Positions 1 through 8,487 are shown, numbered from the stretch's first letter. The stretch: DNA of 47,982 nt from Sphingomonas sanguinis NBRC 13937 (GCF_001591005.1 NZ_BCTY01000029.1:1-47982); one strand, 5' to 3'. The notes: generated by a model from the sequence alone, not told the origin. A program made the numbers and translations.

Positions 1-207
1 CATGGCACCTTCGCGCTCGAAGCGGGTCGTATCGTAGAAGATTTCGGCGGCCTTGGCCCCCTTAAGGCAGTTGGTCTTTTTCAGCAGGAAACGGGATTCA
101 AAAGCGTTTGCGCCTAGGCGCTGGCACTGCCTGGAGATGAACCGATAGGGATCGGCGAGGAGAGAAAGGGTTTCGTCCGGGCCTTTCGTGTGTGGTGTCT
201 TAGGCAT
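1..207 (-). CDS. Cytochrome P450 CYP152 fatty-acid peroxygenase, N-terminal part
   Basis: This is the 5' part of a gene that continues beyond the left edge; 69 codons are visible, starting MPKTPHTKGPDETLSLL. The sequence (LLADPYRFIS, FESRFLLKKTNCLKGAKAAE, FYDTTRFEREGAM) matches what I remember of the Sphingomonas paucimobilis H2O2-dependent fatty-acid alpha-hydroxylase P450-SPalpha (CYP152B1). That enzyme family uses hydrogen peroxide directly and hydroxylates fatty acids at the alpha carbon, without a reductase partner. The haem-binding Cys and the active-site Arg lie outside the window, so activity cannot be judged. A purine-rich AAAGGAGA (positions 230-237) lies about 22 nt before the ATG, too far for a normal ribosome site, so the start rests on the remembered protein. 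Confidence 0.75.
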   Translation of the reverse strand, partial: MPKTPHTKGPDETLSLLADPYRFISRQCQRLGANAFESRFLLKKTNCLKGAKAAEIFYDTTRFEREGAM

Positions 208-279
208 GACCGGTCCGGTGATTGTTGGGTCTCCTTTGATTAACTCGGAGGAATATCACGGGTTGCAGGCTCACGACAG

Positions 280-941
280 GTGACGAACGAGGACGATCAG
301 GGCGGAGCAGGCGCGGCCGAGGCGTTCGAGGCCATGCGCGGCGAGCTGGCGCTGCGCCGTGGAGGGCTTGGCGGCCGAGCGCGGCGATCGACATACCCGA
401 CCATACCGAGACGCTTGGCGTGCTCCAGCAGAACGTGAACACGGCAGGCGAGAACGTCGCGCGCATCGGCCAATTCCTGAAAGCGGCCCCGGCGCTGGCG
501 ATGACGCCGGAACAGATGGCGCAGCGCATCGCCGCGGCGGGCAGCGCCGCCCGGCGCGAGGATCAGGCGGCGCTCGCCAAGGCGGGCGAGGACAAGGCCC
601 GCATCATGGCCGATCTTCGCGCCATCGCCGGGTCCGCATGGACACGCGCCGACCAGAAGAATCGGCAGCTATGGTTTGCCCTGGGTGGGGTGGCGGCCGG
701 CATCCTCGCATGGGCGATCGTGCCGGGCCTGGTCGCGCGCGAGATCGCACCGGCGAGCTGGCAATGGCCCGAGCGCATGGCGGCGCGGACGCTCGACTTG
801 CCCCGCTGGGAAGCCGGGCAGCGTATGATCCAGAGCGCCAGTCCCACCGCGTTCCGCGCCATCGTCGGGGCCGACAGGATCGTGACGGCCAACCGCGCGG
901 CGATCGAGGGGTGCGGCAAAGCCGCAGCGCGAAACGCGTGA
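280..941 (+). pseudogene. Frameshifted DUF6118-family protein gene
   Basis: A GTG start at 280 opens a frame encoding MTNEDDQGGAGAAEAFEAMRG, typical of the start of DUF6118 proteins found near sphingomonad plasmid transfer and mobile regions. Around 355-385 the frame is lost: the expected continuation (EGLAAER, then IDIPDHTETLGVLQQ) appears in the other two forward frames, and the starting frame hits TGA at 436-438. From about 387 an intact frame runs to a TGA at 939-941. It covers the coiled-coil-like middle and one membrane segment (LWFALGGVAAGILAWAIVPG). About 7 nt appear to be missing in two places. I infer a decayed gene; a sequencing error in GC-rich DNA is the alternative. The family name is from memory. 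Confidence 0.6.
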
Positions 942-993
942 AACGGTGCGACGCACGATCACGCTCAAGTGGAGTAAAAGTTAGCCGCGCAAG

Positions 994-1377
994 TTATTCA
1001 GCCAAGCGTTCGATGATCGGACAATCAGGCCGATCATCGCCATGACAGGCTTGGGCGAGCCCGGTAAGCGAGCGGCGCATGGCGTCCAAGACGCGGACCT
1101 TGCGGCCCAGTTCGGCAGCGCGGGCTTCCGCCAGCGTCTTCACTTCCGCGCTCGACCGATCGCGATCCGACCACAGCCCCAGCAGCGTGCGGATTTCCTC
1201 GATCGGGAACCCCAGGTCGCGCGCGTTGGCGATAAATCGCAGCCGATGAACGTCAGCGTCGGCGTAGTCCCGGTAGTTCCCGCGCCGTGGCGGCGCGGGC
1301 ACCAAACCAATCTTTTCATAGTGGCGGATCATGCGTTGGGAGACGCCGCTGGCGTCCGACGCCGCTCCGATGTTCAC
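994..1377 (-). CDS. cueR: Cu(I)-responsive transcriptional regulator CueR (MerR family)
   Basis: A 127-aa MerR-family activator. The N-terminal winged helix ([17 protein letters not shown], residues about 13-29) binds the operator, and a dimerisation helix follows. The C-terminal loop [12 protein letters not shown] carries the two cysteines that coordinate Cu(I) in CueR proteins. A Ser (SSAEVK) sits where CueR has the Ser typical of +1-ion sensors, rather than the Cys of zinc or mercury sensors. The start is GTG at 1375-1377, overlapping the copA stop by 4 nt (GTGA), so the two genes are co-transcribed. It should bend and activate the promoter at 3873-3903, and therefore also its own expression. 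Confidence 0.92.
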   Translation of the reverse strand: MNIGAASDASGVSQRMIRHYEKIGLVPAPPRRGNYRDYADADVHRLRFIANARDLGFPIEEIRTLLGLWSDRDRSSAEVKTLAEARAAELGRKVRVLDAMRRSLTGLAQACHGDDRPDCPIIERLAE

Positions 1378-3848
1378 AGCTTTACCGCGTTGAGCCGCAG
1401 TGCGTTCAGGACCACGGTGAAGGACGAGAGCGCCATCGCTGCACCGGCCAGCATCGGCGACAGCAGGATACCGGCAACCGGGTAAAGCACGCCGGCCGCA
1501 ACCGGCACGCCGATTCCGTTGAACAAGAACGAGAAGAACAGGTTTTGGCGGATATTTCGCATCGTCGCGCGAGCGAGCTTGCGGGCGCGCACGATCGCCG
1601 AGAGATCGCCGCGCGTGAGCGTCATGCCGGCGCTTTCGATCGCCACGTCTGTTCCCGTTCCCATCGCCAAGCCGACATCCGCGGCGGCGAGCGCCGGGGC
1701 GTCGTTGATCCCATCGCCCGCCATTGCGACCCTTGCGCCGCTCGCTTTCAGCTCGCCGATGATACGCGCCTTGTCTTCCGGCAGCAGATCGGCGCGCACG
1801 TCATCAAGACCGCCCACGGCGCGCGCGACAGCATCGGCCGTCCCACGATTGTCGCCGGTGAGCATGACGACCCGCAGGCCCTCCTTGCGAAGCGCGGCAA
1901 TAGCGTCGCGCGCCGATGCGCGCACCGGATCGGCGACTGCGAGCAGACCGGCGAGCGCCCCGTCGATCGCGACGAGGATGATGCCCGCGCCTTCGCCACG
2001 GTGACGATCGGCCGCGGCGTCGACCGGCTTGAGATCAGCGCCGATCCGGCTCATTTGCACCGCATTGCCAATCACGACCGAGCGGCCGCCCACCGTGGCG
2101 CTGACACCCAGCCCGGTTTGCGAGGCAAAGTCCGCGACTGTGCCGAGCTGCAATCCTCGTTCTTTGGCGGCAACGACGATTGCGTGCGCGAGCGGATGTT
2201 CGGATTGGCCTTCGACGGCCGCGGCAAGCGCGAGCATGTCGTTCTCTCCGACCGCGCTGACCGTCTCGACCGCGATCAGCTTGGGCTTGCCTTCCGTGAG
2301 CGTACCCGTCTTGTCGATGACAAGGGTATCGACCTTTTCCAGCCCCTGTAAGGCTTCCGCGTTCTTCACCAGCACGCCGGCCTGAGCGCCGCGTCCCGTG
2401 CCGACCATGATCGACATGGGCGTGGCGAGCCCGAGCGCGCACGGGCAGGCGATCACCAGCACTGCGATGGCGTTAAGCAGGGCATGGCCCATGCGCGGCT
2501 CAGGGCCGACCAGCGACCAAGTGATGAAGGTCGCAATCGAGATCAGCACGACGAGCGGCACGAACCATCCTGAAACCCGATCGGCGACCGCCTGTATCGG
2601 GGCGCGGCTTCGCTGCGCTTCCGCGACCATGCGGACGATACGCGCGAGCATCGTGTCCGAACCAACCGCGCGGGCTTCCATCACCAGGCTGCCCGTCCCG
2701 TTGACGGTGCCCCCGGTAACGATCGCCTCGACTTCCTTGAGGACCGGCGCGGGTTCGCCGGTGAGCATGGCTTCGTCGACCGACGAACGACCCTCGACCA
2801 CGACGCCATCGACCGGGATGGCTTCACCGGGGCGGACCCGCAGCCGGTCACCGGTTGCCACGTCGGCAAGCCCGACTTCTTCTTCAGAACCGTCAGGCTG
2901 CAAGCGTCGCGCCGTCTTGGGGGCGAGATCCATGAGAGCGCGGATCGCGCGCCCTGTCGCCGCCCTAGCGCGCAGTTCGAGCACTTGCCCGAGCAGCACC
3001 AGTGTCACCACGACGCCGGCCGCCTCGTAATAGACGGGAACCATGCTCCCATGCGTGCGGAAGGTCGCTGGCAAGATGCCCGGCGCGAGCGTCGCGACCA
3101 CGCTATAGAGGAAGGCGGCACCTACGCCGATCGCGATCAGTGTGAACATATTGAGATGGCGGGTACGAAGCGATGTCCACCCCCGCTCGAAAAACGGCCA
3201 GCCCGCCCACAGCACGATCGGCGCGGTGAGTGCGAGCTGGACCCAAGGCGAGGCCGCAGGGCTAACCACATGCAGGCCTAACATTTCCGCGAACATCGAG
3301 ACGACGAGCAGCGGGATCGTGAGCGCGCCCGCCACCCACAGTCGGCGCGTGAAGTCGACCAGCTCAGGGTTGGGAGTATCGTCGAGCGACGGTTCTTCGG
3401 GTTCGAGCGCCATGCCGCAGATTGGGCAAGTTCCCGGCCCTTCCTGGCGAATTTGCGGGTGCATCGGGCACGTCCACATCGCCCCCGGCGTCGCCATCGG
3501 CTCCGGTTTCGGCTTATCGCTCAGATAGGCGTCAGGATTGGCGACAAACTTGCTCCGGCACCCTGCGCTACAGAAATGATAGGCATGACCAGCGTGCTCG
3601 GCATGGTGTGTCGTTTTTGCGGGATCGACCGTCATGCCGCACACCGCGTCGATCACTGCTGCTGCGGCATCGTTGTCCTTACTGCCCGAGCAGCAGCCGC
3701 CCGCTTCGGTGTGATGATGTTCGTGCTCGATCTTTGCGGGAGCGGCCGAGCCGCCCCCGCAACAGGATGAGGGCGTGGAGACCGATTCAGGCGCAGGCTT
3801 CGAACAGCCGCAACCCCCGGCTTGGGAATGGGAATGAGGGTCGTTCAT
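1374..3848 (-). CDS. copA: Copper-exporting P1B-type ATPase CopA with N-terminal YHS and metal-binding domains
   Basis: An 824-aa inner-membrane pump that uses ATP to move Cu(I) out of the cytosol. It has a His/Cys-rich head (residues 1-55) and a YHS domain ([12 protein letters not shown] ... HFCSAGC, about 66-112). A heavy-metal-binding domain follows (MWTCPMHP ... [12 protein letters not shown], about 125-150), then the membrane and ATPase core: CPC motif ([12 protein letters not shown]), phosphorylation loop DKTGTLT, SEHPLA and GDGINDAP. The distal membrane motifs fit subtype P1B-1 (MALSS), but the usual YN pair reads FN (NLFFSFLFN). There is no classical GMxCxxC HMA domain. I chose the ATG at 3848: AAGGAG lies 8 nt upstream, and the longer ATG at 3875 would fall inside the promoter -10. 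Confidence 0.93.
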   Translation of the reverse strand: MNDPHSHSQAGGCGCSKPAPESVSTPSSCCGGGSAAPAKIEHEHHHTEAGGCCSGSKDNDAAAAVIDAVCGMTVDPAKTTHHAEHAGHAYHFCSAGCRSKFVANPDAYLSDKPKPEPMATPGAMWTCPMHPQIRQEGPGTCPICGMALEPEEPSLDDTPNPELVDFTRRLWVAGALTIPLLVVSMFAEMLGLHVVSPAASPWVQLALTAPIVLWAGWPFFERGWTSLRTRHLNMFTLIAIGVGAAFLYSVVATLAPGILPATFRTHGSMVPVYYEAAGVVVTLVLLGQVLELRARAATGRAIRALMDLAPKTARRLQPDGSEEEVGLADVATGDRLRVRPGEAIPVDGVVVEGRSSVDEAMLTGEPAPVLKEVEAIVTGGTVNGTGSLVMEARAVGSDTMLARIVRMVAEAQRSRAPIQAVADRVSGWFVPLVVLISIATFITWSLVGPEPRMGHALLNAIAVLVIACPCALGLATPMSIMVGTGRGAQAGVLVKNAEALQGLEKVDTLVIDKTGTLTEGKPKLIAVETVSAVGENDMLALAAAVEGQSEHPLAHAIVVAAKERGLQLGTVADFASQTGLGVSATVGGRSVVIGNAVQMSRIGADLKPVDAAADRHRGEGAGIILVAIDGALAGLLAVADPVRASARDAIAALRKEGLRVVMLTGDNRGTADAVARAVGGLDDVRADLLPEDKARIIGELKASGARVAMAGDGINDAPALAAADVGLAMGTGTDVAIESAGMTLTRGDLSAIVRARKLARATMRNIRQNLFFSFLFNGIGVPVAAGVLYPVAGILLSPMLAGAAMALSSFTVVLNALRLNAVKL

Positions 3849-3872
3849 GGCAAGACTCCTTCGACCCGAGAG

Positions 3873-3903
3873 CATGTAGGGTATGACACCGTGTTAGGGT
3901 CAA
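3873..3903 (-). promoter_or_regulatory. CueR-type promoter of copA-cueR
   Basis: On the minus strand a -35 TTGACC (3898-3903) and a -10 TACATG (3873-3878) are separated by 19 bp, the over-long spacer that MerR-family activators require. The spacer centres on the dyad ACAC-G-GTGT (imperfect further out). Its position directly upstream of copA-cueR makes CueR the obvious ligand. The sequence identifies the layout; binding is inferred. Confidence 0.7.
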
Positions 3904-4062
3904 GGCCCTGTCGGCACCGCTGGCGTGTATGTTGAATCTACGCGCGGGAGCGGCGTTGCCCTCATATTGCGGGGGCCAGCTCTACACCCTCGACGCCATA
4001 AGGGCCGCAGCTTAGGTCTATTACTAGCTCGCCAAACGCGGGCCGGGGGCAATCGGGGACAT

Positions 4063-5376
4063 ATGGCAGCGCAGATCGACAGTCTTTCTACTGGCACCGA
4101 CCATGACGGCCTGGTGCGCCGCTTAATTGCCCGCTGGCGTGACGATCAGGGCGCGACCTATCGGAGCTGGTTTCTTTGGGACGAGCGGTTGAAGAACTTC
4201 CGATCAATCCGGCGCGGCATCACCCAGGTTGTCGGCGAGATCGAGCGCGGCACGTTCGGCGTCGCCTACCGCGGATCGTCGCTCGAAACCGTCGTCCATT
4301 CCGTCGCCGAGCAGCGGCAAATCTTCAAGGGCGCGGACCATGCGTTCCTCTGGAAGCCGAAGCTCCGCATCCCCGACATTTACGAGAGCCCCGACAATCA
4401 GCGCGCGTTCGGCCGCTTGCTCGACGCCTGTTCCTGTTGCGACACGGCCGAGGAGATCATCAGCCATATCCACGCGATCGACCGTTTGAAGATCAAGGGG
4501 CTGGGTCCGGCGGTCGCCAACCTCCTCTACTTCCTTCACCCGACGCTGGTGCCGCCCTTCAACACCGCAATCGTTAAGGGCTACAACGCGCTGACGGGGG
4601 CGAATGTGAAGCTCGGGAGCTGGGAGCATTTTCTGGCGATGCGGACCGGCATCCTCGATCTCAACGACCGCTTCCGCGAGCTGCTATCGAATGATTTAGG
4701 CGCGATCGGCGGTCTGTTGTTCGACATCGGCTCCGATCGCTATCCGGCTCCGCCCCTCGACGTGAGCGGCGCGACGCTGGCGAGCTGGGGGCAGCGGCTT
4801 GAGGCGGCGCGCGAGGAAGCGCGCACGCTCAGCAAGGCCGCTCAGCGCGAGGGCGAGAACGAGCGCACCCATACCGAAATCCAGGCATGGCTTCGCGATC
4901 TAGGGTTGGCGCTCGGCTATGACGTATGGATCGCCGCGAACGACCGCAGCCGCGCCTTCGACGGATCACCCTTGGGCGCAGGATGCCTTGAGCGCCTGCC
5001 CGACACGATCGCGACGTCGAAGGGCGCTGACTCGATCCGGCTGATCGACGTGCTGTGGCTTGAGAAGGCCGGCGATCATGTCGCCGCGGCGTTCGAGGTG
5101 GAGCATTCGACCTCGATCTATTCGGGCATCGTCAGGATGCTCGACCTGGCCTTGAGCGGTGGCGACCTTCACGCGACCGCGGGGCTGTTCCTTGTCGCGC
5201 CCGACGCGCGCGAGACGGACGTTCGCGCGCAGTTGCAGCGGCCCGCGTTCAGCCGCGTAGCCGACCTCGACATATCCTACCTGCCCTATGGCGAGCTGGA
5301 GAAGAACCGGGAGGCCATCGCGCGGTTCGGATCGGGACTGAAAGCGATCAAGGCCGTTTCCAGCAAGCTCGCCTAG
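4063..5376 (+). CDS. Putative nuclease: HhH motif plus PD-(D/E)XK-like domain (restriction endonuclease-like)
   Basis: A 437-aa soluble protein of uncertain role. Residues about 139-158 (IDRLKIKGLGPAVANLLYF) form a helix-hairpin-helix-like segment of the type that grips DNA backbone in glycosylases and nucleases. The C-terminal third has Asp329 (RLIDVLWL) followed by a strand with Glu345-Val-Glu347 (AAAFEVEHST), which fits a PD-(D/E)XK nuclease core with a variant last residue. I recall similar proteins annotated as type II restriction endonucleases. No methyltransferase gene is adjacent. The start ATG at 4063 has GGGGAC upstream; a longer frame from 3925 exists but its N-terminus is unlike protein-coding sequence. 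It sits between the CueR promoter and the first ECF-type promoter, so it looks like an insertion in the copper region. Confidence 0.6.
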   Translation: MAAQIDSLSTGTDHDGLVRRLIARWRDDQGATYRSWFLWDERLKNFRSIRRGITQVVGEIERGTFGVAYRGSSLETVVHSVAEQRQIFKGADHAFLWKPKLRIPDIYESPDNQRAFGRLLDACSCCDTAEEIISHIHAIDRLKIKGLGPAVANLLYFLHPTLVPPFNTAIVKGYNALTGANVKLGSWEHFLAMRTGILDLNDRFRELLSNDLGAIGGLLFDIGSDRYPAPPLDVSGATLASWGQRLEAAREEARTLSKAAQREGENERTHTEIQAWLRDLGLALGYDVWIAANDRSRAFDGSPLGAGCLERLPDTIATSKGADSIRLIDVLWLEKAGDHVAAAFEVEHSTSIYSGIVRMLDLALSGGDLHATAGLFLVAPDARETDVRAQLQRPAFSRVADLDISYLPYGELEKNREAIARFGSGLKAIKAVSSKLA

Positions 5377-5388
5377 CCCGCTCCGCGC

Positions 5389-5413
5389 AAGGGATGATCC
5401 GGAGAGCCGCGTA
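5389..5413 (+). promoter_or_regulatory. ECF-type promoter, site 1 (upstream of DUF4396)
   Basis: AAGGGATG, 12 bp, then GCGTA. This matches the shared pattern RAGGGRTR-N12-GCGTA seen at six places in the copper region with identical spacing. It ends 27 bp before the GTG start of the DUF4396 gene. I infer recognition by the ECF sigma factor encoded at 9259-9828. Confidence 0.7.
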
Positions 5414-5440
5414 TCCTCTAGCATGTAGAGGAGTGCTGCC

Positions 5441-6325
5441 GTGACGATGCCATCCCCGGCCCCCTGGCTCGACGCCGTGCTGATCGGGTGGTTCGTGCTG
5501 ACCGCCCTTTCGGTCGCTTACGTCGCGTGGGATGCCTTCACCCGCAACCCCGAGCTGCGCGTGATGAAATGGGGGTGGCTGTTGGTCACGCTCTATGGTG
5601 GCCCGATCATGGCCGCGGCCTATGTCCTGTCCTGCCAGGAGCCGGCGAACGAGCGGCACGAGGATTTCGTTCGACCGCTCTGGAAGCAGGCGTTCGGCTC
5701 GGCCATCCATTGCATGGCGGGCGATGCAACCGGCGTCATCGCCGCAGCCGCGATCACCACGGCGCTCGGCCTGCCGATGTGGCAGGACGTGATCGCGGAA
5801 TATGTGTTCGGCTTCGCGTTCGGACTGCTGATTTTCCAGGCGCTTTTCATGCGCGACATGGCGGGCGGTTCCTATTGGGGCGCGCTTCGCATGTCGTTCA
5901 TCCCCGAATGGCTGTCGATGAATGCCGTCATGGCCGGCATGATCCCGACGATGGTGGTGTTGATGAGCCGCGACATGGCCGCGATGCACGCCAGCTCGCT
6001 CCGCTTTTGGGGCGTCATGTCGCTGGCGACACTCGTCGGGTTCGCAGTCGCCTATCCGATCAACCTTTGGCTGGTTGGCGTGCGCTTGAAGCACGGCATG
6101 GGCACGGTGCGCGCGCTGGGGCATGGCGGACACGAAGTCGGCGCGGACCGGCAATCGGCCACGCCGATGCCGGACATGGGACACGACGCAATGGCAGGGA
6201 TGAGCGGCATGGCGGCCGGCGCGCGCGTGACCGGACCTCAGATCGCCGCGATGACAGTGTTGACGCTCATCATGCTTGGCGCGGGCATCATCGTTGCGAC
6301 GCTGTTCGGTCGGTGGGCCATGTAA
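5441..6325 (+). CDS. DUF4396 domain integral membrane protein
   Basis: A 294-aa membrane protein with about seven hydrophobic segments (for example DAVLIGWFVLTALSVAYVAW near the N-terminus and IAAMTVLTLIMLGAGIIVATL at the C-terminus), matching the DUF4396 family as I remember it. Residues near 225-265 form a His/Met-rich loop (HGGHEVG, MPDMGHDAMAGMSGM), which suggests copper contact. The family has no established reaction. The start is GTG at 5441 with AGGAG (5429-5433) before it. It is the first gene behind ECF-type site 1, and the csp gene downstream has its own ECF-type site. I infer a membrane copper-handling protein. Confidence 0.75.
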   Translation: MTMPSPAPWLDAVLIGWFVLTALSVAYVAWDAFTRNPELRVMKWGWLLVTLYGGPIMAAAYVLSCQEPANERHEDFVRPLWKQAFGSAIHCMAGDATGVIAAAAITTALGLPMWQDVIAEYVFGFAFGLLIFQALFMRDMAGGSYWGALRMSFIPEWLSMNAVMAGMIPTMVVLMSRDMAAMHASSLRFWGVMSLATLVGFAVAYPINLWLVGVRLKHGMGTVRALGHGGHEVGADRQSATPMPDMGHDAMAGMSGMAAGARVTGPQIAAMTVLTLIMLGAGIIVATLFGRWAM

Positions 6326-6352
6326 CTTGCCGCGAACGACGGAGATCGCGGC

Positions 6353-6377
6353 AAGGGGTGATCGCGCGGCGCGCGTA
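6353..6377 (+). promoter_or_regulatory. ECF-type promoter, site 2 (upstream of csp)
   Basis: AAGGGGTG, 12 bp, then GCGTA, a match to RAGGGRTR-N12-GCGTA. It lies in the 89-bp gap between DUF4396 and the copper storage gene, and ends 37 bp before the ATG at 6415. Confidence 0.7.
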
Positions 6378-6414
6378 TCTAGGAACAGGCGGGGGCTCAT
6401 ACGGAGATAATGCG

Positions 6415-6747
6415 ATGCACCAGATCGACCCCGGCATGAAGGCGTGCATGGACGCCTGCCACGAATGCCATGTGACCTGTCTTCACATGGCGATGAACCA
6501 TTGCCTCGAAATGGGCGGCCAGCACGCCGCGCCCGAGCATATGAAGATCATGGCCGACTGCGCGCAAATTTGCGCGGTTGCGATCGACTTCATGGCGCGC
6601 AAGTCCGCCCACCATCAGCATATCTGCCGCGAGTGTGCCGAGATCTGCCGGGCTTGCGCAGCGAGCTGCGAGGCCCTGGGCGGCATGGAGGATTGCGTGG
6701 CAGCGTGCCGGAAGTGCGCCGATTCCTGCGATCGGATGGCGGCATAG
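6415..6747 (+). CDS. Four-helix-bundle copper storage protein (Csp3-like)
   Basis: A 110-aa protein with 16 cysteines arranged as CxxxC, CxxC and similar pairs along predicted helices (ACMDACHECHVTC, HICRECAEICRACAASC, CVAACRKCADSC). This is the signature of Csp proteins, which bind many Cu(I) ions inside a four-helix bundle. There is no signal peptide, so it resembles cytosolic Csp3 rather than exported Csp1. GGAGAT (6403-6408) precedes the ATG at 6415. It has its own ECF-type promoter and a strong hairpin terminator after it. I infer that it buffers cytosolic copper when the periplasmic system is induced. Confidence 0.88.
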   Translation: MHQIDPGMKACMDACHECHVTCLHMAMNHCLEMGGQHAAPEHMKIMADCAQICAVAIDFMARKSAHHQHICRECAEICRACAASCEALGGMEDCVAACRKCADSCDRMAA

Positions 6748-6754
6748 CGGGGCT

Positions 6755-6780
6755 TGCGCGGGCGGTCGCCCGCCCGCGCA
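6755..6780. terminator. Bidirectional hairpin terminator between csp and fliQ
   Basis: A perfect 11-bp stem, TGCGCGGGCGG pairing with CCGCCCGCGCA, around a TCGC loop. It lies between the convergent csp (+) and copCD-fliQ (-) units. No clear T tract follows on either strand, so termination strength is inferred from the stem and its position. Confidence 0.6.
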
Positions 6781-6792
6781 GCTATCTGCATA

Positions 6793-7062
6793 TCAACGGC
6801 CCATGCTCGCGATCACAGCGAACAGCTCGGCCGTGAACTTGGTCAGGAGCTCGGTCGCTGCGCTCCCGAAAATCACCAAACATACGCCTAGCGCGATCAG
6901 CTTAGGCACGAAGCTCAGCGTCTGTTCGCTAATCGACGTCGCCGCCTGGATGATGCTGATTATCAGCCCGACGATCATCATCGGCACGAGCAGCACCACG
7001 CAGATCAGGCCGGCCACGGCCAGCATCCTCCCCGTCTCGTCGAGCAGGATCGACTGATCCAT
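6793..7062 (-). CDS. fliQ: Orphan FliQ-like export-apparatus protein
   Basis: An 89-aa protein with two membrane helices (about 14-38 and 50-75). The segment VGLIISIIQAATSISEQTLSFVPKLIAL is the FliQ/SctS signature, and the length equals that of E. coli FliQ. FliQ is normally a minor subunit of the flagellar or type III export gate, encoded between fliP and fliR. Here neither is present; the gene is the last of copC-copD-fliQ, 52 nt after copD. Whether it works in export or has been taken into the copper system cannot be told from sequence. The assignment to the family is firm; the function here is unknown. Confidence 0.85.
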   Translation of the reverse strand: MDQSILLDETGRMLAVAGLICVVLLVPMMIVGLIISIIQAATSISEQTLSFVPKLIALGVCLVIFGSAATELLTKFTAELFAVIASMGR

Positions 7063-7114
7063 CAGGCGCGGCCCCGTGAACGGCCGGGGACCGCGAGGGC
7101 TCCCCGGCCGCGCA

Positions 7115-8041
7115 TCACATCGCCGATGCAGGCGGCGCGAGCGTCCCGAGCCAGGCGATCAGCCCGAGAACCGCGATGACACAGGCGGTTTCGATCGCCA
7201 GACTTGTCCGCAGCGCGCCGAGGGCGCCCTTGTGATCGTCCGCTGCGATCGACCGCTCGAATGCCGGCGTGAGCCGGAAGCGGTTGAGCGAGGCGAGCCC
7301 TAGCATGGCGACGAACAGCGCCAGCTTTGCGATCAGGAGCTGACCATAGAGCGTCGCAGGAAGCGTGGCGAGGTTGCCGATCCCGACCAGCATCCAGCCG
7401 TTGACCAGGCCGGTGACGAGGATCGTGCCGACCACAACCGTCCCGATCGCGCCGAACCCGTGCAGCGCGCGGTGCGTCAGCCCCAGATGCGCCGCGTCTA
7501 CGCGCGCCGCGGGTCGGGAGACGAGCAGGAGCAGCCCCAGTAGTGCGCCAACCCAAGCGCCCGAGGCGATCAGATGGAGAATGTCGACGATGAGGTGGAC
7601 CCAGCCCATCACGGCTTCGTCCATCGCGCCGTGTCCGGTCCACGCCAGCGTTGCGAGTGCCACGGCCGAGCAGAGCGCGACGATGCTCAGCCAGATGCCG
7701 CGCCCGCCCGCGACCAGCGCTGCCAGCGCCGCGAGGGCCACCATGACCATGCGCAGCTTCCATGCTGCTCCGATCGCAGAGCCGGTGAGCAGCGCGCCGA
7801 CTGCTTCACGGTCGATCGGCCAGGCCGGCGTTCCGGCCATTGAGGAGGCCATCAGCACGACCCAGGCGCCTGAAAACAACAGGCTCAGGCCAGCGCTGGC
7901 GATGAACCAGGGACGCAGCGCGAGCGCGTCGCCGCGCTCGCGCGCCCGCAGCCCATAAAGGCTGAATGCGGCAAGGCCGAACAGCGCAGCCAGCGTCACG
8001 TAGAGCGCGAAGCGGACGCCGATAAGCGACCAGTCCCCCAT
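7115..8041 (-). CDS. copD: Copper resistance inner-membrane protein CopD
   Basis: A 308-aa polytopic membrane protein with about eight hydrophobic segments, matching the CopD/PcoD family. Conserved features include WTGHGAMDEAVMGWVHLIVDILHLIASGAWVG split over helices 4-5, whose histidines are thought to bind copper. CopD works with periplasmic CopC, probably passing copper across the inner membrane. Its ATG at 8041 lies 4 nt after the copC stop, so the two are one transcript from ECF-type site 6. The order copC-copD matches the classical arrangement. Confidence 0.9.
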   Translation of the reverse strand: MGDWSLIGVRFALYVTLAALFGLAAFSLYGLRARERGDALALRPWFIASAGLSLLFSGAWVVLMASSMAGTPAWPIDREAVGALLTGSAIGAAWKLRMVMVALAALAALVAGGRGIWLSIVALCSAVALATLAWTGHGAMDEAVMGWVHLIVDILHLIASGAWVGALLGLLLLVSRPAARVDAAHLGLTHRALHGFGAIGTVVVGTILVTGLVNGWMLVGIGNLATLPATLYGQLLIAKLALFVAMLGLASLNRFRLTPAFERSIAADDHKGALGALRTSLAIETACVIAVLGLIAWLGTLAPPASAM

Positions 8042-8045
8042 CGCC

Positions 8046-8414
8046 TCACTTCACCGCGAAGACGTAGGTTCCTGCGACCTTGTGGGTGTCGGTCGAGACG
8101 ACATTCCACGCGACGCTATACCGACCCGATGGGAGCGGCGATTTCGGGGTGATGACGAGGGTCCGGCCATCGGACGAGAGCGCGGAGGCGCTGGCCATCT
8201 TCATGGCTGCCATGCCGGGCATCGCTGCCATCGTGAGATCGGCCTTGGAGAAGGCTGGCATCAGCTTCTCGCTGAAATGAAGTTCGATACGAGCGGGCTT
8301 CGCGACCGTCGCATTGGCGGCCGGCGATGCCGACACCAGCTTAGGATGGGCGTTCGCCGTTCCGGCGAACATGACGAGAGCGGCAGCAGCAGTCAGAACG
8401 GATAGGCGGCGCAT
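8046..8414 (-). CDS. copC: Periplasmic copper-binding protein CopC
   Basis: A 122-aa protein with a signal peptide (MRRLSVLTAAAALVMFAGTANA) cleaved before HPKLV. The new N-terminal His is the Cu(II) ligand of CopC proteins, and the second conserved His is in STDTHKVAG near the C-terminus. A Met-rich loop (MAAMPGMAAMKM) could also bind Cu(I). CopC carries copper in the periplasm and partners CopD. I chose the ATG at 8414 because it gives a clean signal peptide, has GAAAGG upstream, and lies 36 bp downstream of ECF-type site 6; longer in-frame starts would overlap the promoter. Confidence 0.92.
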   Translation of the reverse strand: MRRLSVLTAAAALVMFAGTANAHPKLVSASPAANATVAKPARIELHFSEKLMPAFSKADLTMAAMPGMAAMKMASASALSSDGRTLVITPKSPLPSGRYSVAWNVVSTDTHKVAGTYVFAVK

Positions 8415-8450
8415 AGGGGGCCTTTCGACAGGAGGGTTCCTGTCCTTCAT

Positions 8451-8475
8451 TACGCGCCCCGATCGACCACCCCTC
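8451..8475 (-). promoter_or_regulatory. ECF-type promoter, site 6 (upstream of copCD-fliQ)
   Basis: On the minus strand: GAGGGGTG, 12 bp, then GCGTA, matching RAGGGRTR-N12-GCGTA. It lies 13 bp from site 3 on the opposite strand, so copC and the sigma cassette are divergently driven from one 118-bp gap. Confidence 0.72.
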
Positions 8476-8487
8476 ACGGATGGATTT

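Noticed and set aside
3849..3875. A longer copA start at ATG 3875
   Set aside because: The ATG overlaps the -10 of the CueR-type promoter, while ATG 3848 has AAGGAG at good spacing.
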